64,000 bases of DNA from Cytobacillus oceanisediminis. Its GTDB lineage: Bacteria; Bacillota; Bacilli; Bacillales; Cytobacillaceae. The stretch is from contig NZ_SOEE01000013.1 of assembly GCF_004366035.1 (NCBI RefSeq), forward strand, positions 29,186 to 93,185, written 5' to 3'. Below are positions 34,894-42,120 of this stretch, piece by piece (the stretch's first letter is position 1; each line of letters begins with the position of its first letter). The translations under genes and the position numbers were made by a program. The notes beneath the pieces are model-generated. The model did no database searches. It saw only the letters and a program-made list of their open reading frames with translations, and had not been told where the DNA came from.

Positions 34894-36687
34894 TCATAAT
34901 GCGGTTTCTATTTGTTTCCCAAGAAGGCTGCTAAATACACCCTTATGATCCCTAGCTAAATGGACAAATTCACCCTTCTGAATAATTTCCCCTTTATCGA
35001 GGACCATTACCTGATCTGCATTTCTTATGGTTGATAATCGATGCGCAATAACAATAATCGTCATTTCACCATTTAACCTCTCAAGTGCTTCTTGGATTTT
35101 TGCTTCGTTTTCAGTATCCAATGCACTAGTTGCCTCATCTAACACGAGGATAGCTGGTTTTCTCAATATTGCCCTGGCCAGCACAAGGCGCTGTCTTTCT
35201 CCGCCGGATAGTCTAATCCCTCTGTCGCCTATAAGTGTATCCAGACCTTCAGGAAGTTTGCATACAAAATCTGCTGCAGCAAACTGCAATGCTTCCCATA
35301 TCTCTTTCTCTGTAGCATCAGGTTTAATTAATAACAGATTCTCTCTAATGGTTGTATTAAATAAAAACGGATCCTGAGGAACATAGCTTATAGAACTTCT
35401 TAATGCTAATAAGTTATCTTTTGTTAAAGGTTTCCCATCAATAAATAGCATTCCTGCTTCCGGTTGATTAAGACCCATTATTAAATCAATTAAAGTGCTT
35501 TTGCCTGCTCCTGACTTGCCAACAACGGCAGTCGTTTGGTTTGAAGGAAAGATTGCATTAACATTCTTTAAGGCATAGATATTTTCATTCAAATTATATC
35601 TGAACATGACATCTCTGCACTCAATTCCCTTATTTATCGTTAATGGCTTTATATTTATAGATTCCAATTGAAATATCTCTCTGGCTGCGCGTGAATCATT
35701 TTTTAAGTTAATAACAGCTTTTAATGCGGGAATGGTTGTTGCGATCTGCTCCAGCCCCGACTGTATTCCAGTCACTCTGGGCCATAACCTCGTAAAAATA
35801 ATAACAATTAGCATTAGTTGAGCTGATTTGGCATTATAAAAGTTTACTGATAAAAAAATGAAAATAGAAATAAGTACTGAAGATGCTACTTTGTAATAAA
35901 ACTGTGAAGCGGTTTTTAACCTGATATATTCCATTTGTTCCACATACATTTTTTGTGAGATAGACTTAAACCAATCCATTCTGGACTGTTCCAAAGCATT
36001 GCTTTTAATATCCTTAATTCCGTTAAAATTATCAGTAATACCTGCCAAAAAAATCTTGCCATTTTCAGAAGTTCTGCTGCCAAGCATGCGTGATCTCTTA
36101 ATAAATCCTCTGGAGAATAAAGCTAAAATAAATCCACTTACTAATACAAACATAGTAATGGATGGTGACAACATGAAGGCAATGCCGATTTGTATAATTG
36201 TAAAAATAATTGAGGTAATAAATTGCAAGAAGGTATTTGTTCCCGCACTTACACGGGCTAATTCTGCTGTAATAGTGTTGATCAAGTCTGTTTTTCTTCT
36301 TTTAATATAAAATCCCCAGTTAGCTTGAAGTAAGTCTCTATAAATTTCTAACCTTAAATATCGGGCAAATCCATGCTGAATTTTCACATTTTGTATTGTT
36401 ATATAACGCTGGAGAAGATTTTGGAAAAGGTTAACGATTAAAAAAGCTCCAAGGATGACTGTGAGCCCAACCATTGCTGGAACAGTATTTAAAAAAGCAA
36501 ATGTGCTAGCAAACCAGACATTTTCTCCTTCAAAACTTGCGATCCCGCTAAAATTAATAATCGGTATAAGAAGTAACAGTCCGACTCCATCAAGGAAACT
36601 AATTAAAACCATGCCCAAAAGGTTAAGATATAGTTTTTTTCCTGAATAACAGTAAAGTTGCCTAAAAAAATATAAAACTGGTTTCAT
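34894..36687 (-). CDS. Lasso peptide ABC exporter (D protein)
   Basis: A 597-residue fused permease/ATPase with six membrane segments (residues 20-320). The ATPase has Walker A VVGKSGAGKSTLIDLIMG near 390, signature LSGGERQRLVLARAI, Walker B ILVLDEATSALD and IAHRLSTI. There is no C39 domain, as usual for lasso exporters, which pump the finished lasso and give self-immunity. It is the last gene of the lasso operon. Its stop codon lies only 26 bases before the -35 of the eps promoter, with no terminator in between. Confidence 0.88.
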   Translation of the reverse strand: MKPVLYFFRQLYCYSGKKLYLNLLGMVLISFLDGVGLLLLIPIINFSGIASFEGENVWFASTFAFLNTVPAMVGLTVILGAFLIVNLFQNLLQRYITIQNVKIQHGFARYLRLEIYRDLLQANWGFYIKRRKTDLINTITAELARVSAGTNTFLQFITSIIFTIIQIGIAFMLSPSITMFVLVSGFILALFSRGFIKRSRMLGSRTSENGKIFLAGITDNFNGIKDIKSNALEQSRMDWFKSISQKMYVEQMEYIRLKTASQFYYKVASSVLISIFIFLSVNFYNAKSAQLMLIVIIFTRLWPRVTGIQSGLEQIATTIPALKAVINLKNDSRAAREIFQLESINIKPLTINKGIECRDVMFRYNLNENIYALKNVNAIFPSNQTTAVVGKSGAGKSTLIDLIMGLNQPEAGMLFIDGKPLTKDNLLALRSSISYVPQDPFLFNTTIRENLLLIKPDATEKEIWEALQFAAADFVCKLPEGLDTLIGDRGIRLSGGERQRLVLARAILRKPAILVLDEATSALDTENEAKIQEALERLNGEMTIIVIAHRLSTIRNADQVMVLDKGEIIQKGEFVHLARDHKGVFSSLLGKQIETAL

Positions 36688-36697
36688 CTAAATCCTC

Positions 36698-37876
36698 CTA
36701 AGGTAAAGCATGTTTCCTTGTTTTTCTAAAAACCCACAGTACCGGCCGAAGCGGATAATATAAAAAATGAAGTCTGTTTGGTAAGGGCAGGGTTTCTGCA
36801 TCTGCATAATACGGGTGAAGAAAACTTAATAAATATACTACTTTTTGCTGAAAGCTCATTAATGAAAACAAGTGCTTTGCATGGAATTCTGAAATTTCCC
36901 TTGGTACCGGGTCAGTATGCAAATTGACCATTCTTTCAACATAAAAAATGGATTCACTTGCAAGCTTTATTGGAAGCTTTCCGTTTATTAACGATTTCAT
37001 CTTCTTGTCTAAGTGAGATCCCATTAGATTTGCCGAAAGTATTAGAGCTTGCCCTCCAATATGGAGACTTTGATGCTTTTTAAATAACTCAATTAAAGTT
37101 TCCCATTTCAATTCAGTTTTCACCATTTGATGGATATCAAGAAGCCAGCGCAATCTTGACCAGCCATGACGTGCCCCATGTGTTACAAGAAAAAAGAATA
37201 AATCTTCATTACCAAGATAATAGGAGGGGAATCCAGTAATCGTTGTTTTTCTTTTTCTGTCCCACAATTCATTAAAACCTGGTTCTTTCCCGGGAGCTGG
37301 ATTAAGTCTCCAATGGATTTCGATTTTAGTATTTTTTATGGGGTGATAATAAGTAAAGTGATGATGTCTCCACTTCCAGTCATTTAATAGAGACTTAATG
37401 TATTCATCTTTTTTATATCCGATTTTTTCAAGCAACTGATTTGCTTTATCCAAGTCTTCTATTGGTATAAGAATATCTAAATCACCACATGTTCGCTGTG
37501 AAATGTCTCCATATAAATCTGCAGCAAGGATGGGACCTTTTAGAAAAAGGGATCGTATTTTATGCTCTGTAAATACTTTACTGAGCTGCTCCATTTCTCC
37601 GCATAAGTAAAGCATCTTGAATGTATTTTTCCTAAAGTGCTGTTTCAGACTCTGAAGTATCCATTCAGGAACTAACTTTTTTTCGTTTTTAAGAAGCTTT
37701 GTATATAATACCGGATAGAGGCGATGGTGAAGAGCTAGCTGGAGAAATGAATCCCAGTTTATCTCATGCAGATAATCACTGAAACTCATATCATTCTCTT
37801 CACTTTTAATGATTTCGAGTATTAGCATTAATTCTCTGGGGATTTTGGTTATATTAATCTCAATATTTTTATACAT
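36698..37876 (-). CDS. Nucleotidyltransferase family protein (PadeN/PsmN-like)
   Basis: A 392-residue NTP_transf_5 protein. RSLFLKGPILAADLYGDIS, then CGDLDILIPIEDLDKA near residue 135, holds the metal-binding Asp pair; HHHFTYYHPIKNTKIEIHWRL follows. It is longer than its paralogue at 1246-2247 and shares the same layout. PsmN of the pseudomycoidin cluster decorates the phosphorylated C-terminus of a lasso peptide; a similar tailoring role is likely here. It lies 10 bases from the exporter gene. Confidence 0.84.
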   Translation of the reverse strand: MYKNIEINITKIPRELMLILEIIKSEENDMSFSDYLHEINWDSFLQLALHHRLYPVLYTKLLKNEKKLVPEWILQSLKQHFRKNTFKMLYLCGEMEQLSKVFTEHKIRSLFLKGPILAADLYGDISQRTCGDLDILIPIEDLDKANQLLEKIGYKKDEYIKSLLNDWKWRHHHFTYYHPIKNTKIEIHWRLNPAPGKEPGFNELWDRKRKTTITGFPSYYLGNEDLFFFLVTHGARHGWSRLRWLLDIHQMVKTELKWETLIELFKKHQSLHIGGQALILSANLMGSHLDKKMKSLINGKLPIKLASESIFYVERMVNLHTDPVPREISEFHAKHLFSLMSFQQKVVYLLSFLHPYYADAETLPLPNRLHFLYYPLRPVLWVFRKTRKHALP

Positions 37877-37888
37877 ATTTTTTCCCTT

Positions 37889-38341
37889 CTACCGGATTGC
37901 TTTTGCCCGTTTAGCAAACATACTTACTACAGTAAACTTTTCCATCCCTTCTGATCCGGAAATATAAAAAGGACCACTTCTCAGCCATGCATGTGCAATC
38001 AATTTGCCCGTTTCATCTCTTGCAGTTCCAAGATAAAGAGTACTATCAACCCCTCTCTTTTCAAGCATCTTCATACCTGCAATAGCTTTGACAAGGCACT
38101 GGCTCTCCCAGAAGGTATACCTGCTCATTATATGTATAGCATGAGAGACTTTCTTTATTTGCTCTATAGTAGAATCAGTATAATTTTTAGAAGTCTCTGT
38201 CATATGCTTACCTAATGAAGGAGCCACTTTAGAAAAAGGCAACATTTTAAGAATACGAGCCCATGCTAACAATAGAAACGCTTCAATCAATAGAAATTTA
38301 GATTGTCTTTCCATTGATAAAAATGTTATTAATTTATGCAT
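37889..38341 (-). CDS. Lasso leader peptidase B2 (transglutaminase-like)
   Basis: A 150-residue Transglut_core3/McjB-C-terminal protein. The catalytic Cys is Cys82 in FWESQCLVKAIAG and the His is His117 in LIAHAWLRSGPF. The usual acidic third residue about 12 positions after the His falls in ISGSEG, where Glu131 is the nearest candidate, so the triad looks non-canonical. It cuts the leader from the precursor after recognition by the B1 protein. It is encoded between B1 and the nucleotidyltransferase. Confidence 0.85.
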   Translation of the reverse strand: MHKLITFLSMERQSKFLLIEAFLLLAWARILKMLPFSKVAPSLGKHMTETSKNYTDSTIEQIKKVSHAIHIMSRYTFWESQCLVKAIAGMKMLEKRGVDSTLYLGTARDETGKLIAHAWLRSGPFYISGSEGMEKFTVVSMFAKRAKAIR

Positions 38342-38377
38342 AAATCTTATAATCCTTTCTCCAATACAATTAGAATA

Positions 38378-38671
38378 CTAGTCATTAATTTTAATCAATT
38401 CCTGATCAAACAACTGACTTAGAAAGGTAAGAACTTGCTCTTCACATTCTTCCTGGTCAACCTGATAAATGGATTCTAAAACTGAAATTATTTGTTTTAC
38501 TTCAATTGCCTCCTTCATTAAATCCCAAATTTCTCCGCCCATTTCACCCAAATTGAAGTACTTCCCTTTCGCAATGCTTAACATTACTTTCTCTCCACCC
38601 ATATCGCTGACAATTATGCCTTCCACTTGGGAAAGTTTATTACTTAAAGAGATTTTTTGATTTGTAATCAT
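38378..38671 (-). CDS. PqqD-type leader-binding protein B1 (RRE)
   Basis: A 97-residue winged-helix RiPP recognition element: ISLSNKLSQVEGIIVSDMGGEKVMLSI, FNLGEMGGEIWDLM and a helical C-terminal part (ESIYQVDQEECEEQVLTFL). It binds the leader peptides of both precursors, whose YxxP-like segment (QWKSP / QWQKP) it should recognise, and presents them to B2 and the cyclases. It is paralogous to the protein at 4549-4812. Confidence 0.87.
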   Translation of the reverse strand: MITNQKISLSNKLSQVEGIIVSDMGGEKVMLSIAKGKYFNLGEMGGEIWDLMKEAIEVKQIISVLESIYQVDQEECEEQVLTFLSQLFDQELIKIND

Positions 38672-38678
38672 GTATTCT

Positions 38679-39602
38679 TCACTCCTTATTTATTTGTTCT
38701 AAAATCAAAGCGGTTAAATCATTTGCAGTAAACCGCTCAACTGGTCTCTGAATTTGAAAGAGTTTGATTTGATTGGCTATTTGTGCTGTCAGTTGAAAAT
38801 GCCAGTTCATAAGATCAAGCCTTGGAATTAAAAAGTTTCGATACGTATGATAAAACAAAGTGTGCAAGCGCTCCAAGTTTGAAATTGGACTTATTGAAAT
38901 CTCATTATTTAGAGTTTTAACCAGTTCAAACACTCCTCCTAAAGGCAATGAGCATGAAGAAAATTGAGAAATGACTGGTATAGCGAATTTTGTCTCTCTA
39001 TCAAAAATGGGCCTATAGGAATTCGTCTTCATTCCAAATGCATCCAAGCTTTCCTGCCAAAGCTTTTGCTGCGGATAAGCCGGGGGGACAATCGGGATAT
39101 TATGATCGGAGAGGTATACAGGAATTACATCATCACTGAGGAGTTGGTAACCTTTTCTTAAAAAAGCCGAAGCAAGTGTTGATTTACCAGCACCTGAATC
39201 TCCTACTATCGCATATGCTTTTCCGTTAATAGCTACAGCACTCCCATGTAAAGGGAGTATCTTTCTCTGCATTAATAGTGCGCCCATGCAAGTGCCAAGT
39301 AAGTAAAGGCGAAGGTGATCTAAATCAGAACCTTCCATTGGATCAACTAGTATGGTATTCCCGTTTTTGATAAGATAAGTAGCTGTATTAGGTACCTGAA
39401 AATATACTTCATTATTTTCCACTATTAAATAACGGTTAGATTCAGATAAACGCATCCATTTTTCTTTTAAATTGCCTAACTTTATTAAGATATCAATTTT
39501 AGTCTTTTCATCCGAAATCATAGGTAATTCAGGTAAAGAAATTTCACTAATCATATTTAAACCGAATGCTTTATAAGCAACCTTGTTTAAAGTATTTAAC
39601 AT
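38679..39602 (-). CDS. Lasso peptide kinase, HprK-like (PadeK type)
   Basis: A 307-residue protein. The P-loop AIVGDSGAGKSTLASAF lies near residue 135, followed by YQLLSDDVIPVYL with the HprK-like double Asp. The N-terminal 110 residues are family-specific. PadeK and ThcoK phosphorylate the side chain of the C-terminal Ser of lasso precursors; both precursors in this operon end in Ser, which fits. It is paralogous to the kinase at 4812-5594. Confidence 0.86.
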   Translation of the reverse strand: MLNTLNKVAYKAFGLNMISEISLPELPMISDEKTKIDILIKLGNLKEKWMRLSESNRYLIVENNEVYFQVPNTATYLIKNGNTILVDPMEGSDLDHLRLYLLGTCMGALLMQRKILPLHGSAVAINGKAYAIVGDSGAGKSTLASAFLRKGYQLLSDDVIPVYLSDHNIPIVPPAYPQQKLWQESLDAFGMKTNSYRPIFDRETKFAIPVISQFSSCSLPLGGVFELVKTLNNEISISPISNLERLHTLFYHTYRNFLIPRLDLMNWHFQLTAQIANQIKLFQIQRPVERFTANDLTALILEQINKE

Positions 39603-39639
39603 AAGTCCTCCGAAGTTCCATTTGGAAATTTTATTTCAA

Positions 39640-39677
39640 GCTTCCCCATACATTGGGGTACGAGGGAAGCTACGTTA
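39640..39677 (-). promoter_or_regulatory. Stem-loop downstream of precursor A1
   Basis: On the minus strand AGCTTCCC pairs with GGGAAGCT around an inner CCCC/GGGG pairing, in the 94-base gap between precursor A1 and the kinase gene. No good T-tract follows. Such stem-loops can stabilise precursor mRNA or attenuate downstream expression. Confidence 0.5.
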
Positions 39678-39696
39678 CACTAGATTTAGCAAAGAG

Positions 39697-39876
39697 CTAA
39701 CTTTCGAAGCTACCCCCAATATCTCCAGGCAAGCAACTAGCATTTGATTGACCCTCGTGAGTTTCATGTCTTCCTTCAGATACATCAAAACAGTCTGGGT
39801 TGGCATTTCCTGGACCATTCATGGTCATACTAATATCAAGAATTTCCAACATGGGTGATTTCCACTGTTTCTTCAT
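39697..39876 (-). CDS. Lasso peptide precursor A1, unusual long core (59 aa)
   Basis: The start at 39876 lies behind AAAGGAGGTG; the reading from 39885 uses a GTG inside that site. Leader residues 1-19 (MKKQWKSPMLEILDISMTM) match the leader of precursor A2 and have Thr at -2. The core starts NGPGNANPD, aligned with AGPG-T-TPD of paeninodin: Asp9 can close a nine-residue ring. After the ring come CFDVSEGRHETHEGQSNASC and a Gly-rich tail ending FES, giving 40 core residues with two Cys and a C-terminal Ser. Most lasso cores have 15-26 residues and start with Gly or another small residue, so this one is exceptional. Confidence 0.78.
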   Translation of the reverse strand: MKKQWKSPMLEILDISMTMNGPGNANPDCFDVSEGRHETHEGQSNASCLPGDIGGSFES

Positions 39877-39891
39877 ACTTTTCACCTCCTT

Positions 39892-41844
39892 TCAACTAAA
39901 AGTCCTTAGGAACCGAGAAACGATTAAACTACGTGTTAACAATTTAAAATCATCAGTCCATACATAATTAGGATCAGGTTGACCTTTTATGTTTTCAATT
40001 GCTTTATTGACCACTTCTAGATTTAAGATTTCAGACATCATTGAATCTTTTTTTATGTGGATAAGTTCATCTACAAAACATGACCATTTAGAACTCATCC
40101 TATGTATCGCATCTGCACCTTGAATCCCACGAATATTATGATTAAGCCTTACTTTTTCAGGAAGAAAATTTTTTGTGGCTCTTCTTAAAAATGATCGTTC
40201 CATACCGTTTTTTACATACTGTTCTTCTGGTAATGACAAACAAAAATTTATCACACGCAAATCGTTTGTCGGATCCCGGTCCCATAAGGAGTATCTTAGG
40301 GACAATTTAGTTGTTGCAGTTCCGCTTTTTATCCAATAATAAAGCTGGTCATAATGTTCTTTTCTGTATTGATTAAGATCCCCTTTAAAATCCCCTGAAA
40401 TATATGCCTCCCTCTGCTGCAGTCTATCGTAAACATTAGTTTTCACCGCAAAATCTTCATTAATATAAGAGGGAAAGCAATAATCTGATACTCCATTTCT
40501 TACAAACATACGGCTAGCACGTGGAAAGGCATTTTTGGCAACAATCGGGAGCATAGTTTTTTTACCAGTTCTAAAAATTCTGCAATACGAATTCAACTCT
40601 TGATTGAGTTGAAGAAGTTTAAGCTTTTTTAAGAGGGAAGCATAATAATCAATTGTTAACCTCCACGACCCCCATGAGATTGAGTGATTACCTCTTGAAC
40701 CATTTAACAATACTTTTACACCTTGACTGTGGGCTGTTTCGTTAATGCCTTTAAGCCAGAAGGCATTTTCAAAAAATTTATATGGCATCTCCATTAACGC
40801 CAGAAAATCATCTACTTCCAGTAAAGGATTCTTACCTTGAAAATTCAAATAATGGTCTTTGATATTTCCCACGTGGTTGACGGTTTCTTTTATAAAAACC
40901 CTCTCATCTGCCAAATAATAATTAGGCGTCCAATCTGTAAAATCATCTTCTGGTATATAACTGTACGTATATAATTGTTTATTTTCATTTTTTAAAGCCT
41001 TTGATGCAAAACTGACAACTGTTCCTGAATCAAGCCCTCCGCTTAAATGTGATCCAACTTTACCGTGAGTTCGCAGCTTTTCAGACACAGCAATATTAAA
41101 TACATCACGAAAAGCTTCTTCATATTCGCTGTCTGACTTTAATTTTAAGGTGTTTAAAGAACCTAAATTCCAATATCGCTCAAGTGCAATTTTATCTTTA
41201 TCTATTATTATCGTATGTGCAGGCGGCAACTGATTAATATTCTTGTAGACGGTTTTGTGTATATCCGTACTTTCAACCATTGTAGGAATTACAAGAAACT
41301 CTGCAAGCCACTCTTCATTTATTCTTTTTCTGATATATGGCAACCTGAACATTGGTTCTATAATGGTGCAAAACACAAACCGGGAGGGATCGTTGTAATA
41401 ATATAAAGTGCGGGAACCGGAGAAGTCTCTTGCTCCAAAAAGTAATTGTTTTCTTTCATCCCAAATCATAAAAGCAAAATCACCTATCAAATATTTGGGA
41501 GAATCTTTGCCCCATTTCAAATACGCCAGAAGAATAAGCTTACTATCTGATATAGACTTTCTCTCTGAATAACTAACCTGCAACCTTTCAAATAAATCAT
41601 TCCGATTGTCTATTATGGCATCAGAAGTAATAACTAACTGGTGTTCAGAATCATAGGAGGGCAAATGTCCCCCTACTGATTCAGGTGATATCCATTGATT
41701 ATGACAGCCGAAAAATAGACGCTCACTTTGCCAAACACCCTTATCATCATAAGGAAAGCTTTCCAGGTAGTTCATCATTTTATTACAATCTTCTATATGG
41801 TTAGAGTCATCTTTAAAATGGTATGTTCCTAAAATTGCACTCAT
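39892..41844 (-). CDS. Lasso cyclase C1 (asparagine-synthetase-like)
   Basis: A 650-residue AsnB-like lasso synthetase. The N-terminal part (MSAILGTYHF; residue 2 is Ser, so the glutaminase nucleophile Cys2 is missing) keeps the fold, with FGARDFSGSRTLYYY. The ATP-pyrophosphatase motif GSHLSGGLDSGTVVSFASK is near residue 260. It activates the Asp side chain of the core as the AMP ester and closes the macrolactam ring. GGGAGGG precedes the ATG. It sits just upstream of precursor A1 and is clearly paralogous to C2 at 42121. Confidence 0.88.
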   Translation of the reverse strand: MSAILGTYHFKDDSNHIEDCNKMMNYLESFPYDDKGVWQSERLFFGCHNQWISPESVGGHLPSYDSEHQLVITSDAIIDNRNDLFERLQVSYSERKSISDSKLILLAYLKWGKDSPKYLIGDFAFMIWDERKQLLFGARDFSGSRTLYYYNDPSRFVFCTIIEPMFRLPYIRKRINEEWLAEFLVIPTMVESTDIHKTVYKNINQLPPAHTIIIDKDKIALERYWNLGSLNTLKLKSDSEYEEAFRDVFNIAVSEKLRTHGKVGSHLSGGLDSGTVVSFASKALKNENKQLYTYSYIPEDDFTDWTPNYYLADERVFIKETVNHVGNIKDHYLNFQGKNPLLEVDDFLALMEMPYKFFENAFWLKGINETAHSQGVKVLLNGSRGNHSISWGSWRLTIDYYASLLKKLKLLQLNQELNSYCRIFRTGKKTMLPIVAKNAFPRASRMFVRNGVSDYCFPSYINEDFAVKTNVYDRLQQREAYISGDFKGDLNQYRKEHYDQLYYWIKSGTATTKLSLRYSLWDRDPTNDLRVINFCLSLPEEQYVKNGMERSFLRRATKNFLPEKVRLNHNIRGIQGADAIHRMSSKWSCFVDELIHIKKDSMMSEILNLEVVNKAIENIKGQPDPNYVWTDDFKLLTRSLIVSRFLRTFS

Positions 41845-41904
41845 TAACTTCCCTCCCTTCTGTCTTTTTCTATGTATTAATTTTCATTTAAGATATTAGA
41901 AAAG

Positions 41905-41945
41905 AATAAAATTAAAGCCCTCATACACAAAATTCATATAAGGGC
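41905..41945 (-). terminator. Attenuator-like intrinsic terminator after precursor A2
   Basis: On the minus strand GCCCTTATA pairs with TATGAGGGC (nine pairs, one wobble), followed by TTTAATTTTATTC. It lies between precursor A2 and cyclase C1 and would make the A2 mRNA more abundant than the downstream part. Confidence 0.65.
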
Positions 41946-41980
41946 AGATAAATAAAGAAATCTTCTCTTTTAAAAATTTT

Positions 41981-42106
41981 TTAACTATAATGTACCACTT
42001 CATCTACATCTGGCTGTGTAGCATCAGGTGTTTTAATTCCAGGTCCTGCCATAGTCATGTTAATTTTAAGTACCTCTAACTCAGGTTTCTGCCATTGCTT
42101 CTTCAT
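41981..42106 (-). CDS. Lasso peptide precursor A2, paeninodin-like (41 aa)
   Basis: A 41-residue gene with AAAGGAGGTGG directly before the ATG. The leader is MKKQWQKPELEVLKINMTM (Thr at -2). The core starts AGPGIKTPDATQPDVDE and ends VVHYS, 22 residues. It follows the paeninodin pattern (AGPG...TPD..QPD.DE.VHY.S): Ala1 and Asp9 form the ring, and the terminal Ser is the expected phosphorylation site. It lies 15 bases behind cyclase C2 in the transcript. Highly likely to be real despite its small size. Confidence 0.9.
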   Translation of the reverse strand: MKKQWQKPELEVLKINMTMAGPGIKTPDATQPDVDEVVHYS

Positions 42107-42120
42107 GTTACCACCTCCTT

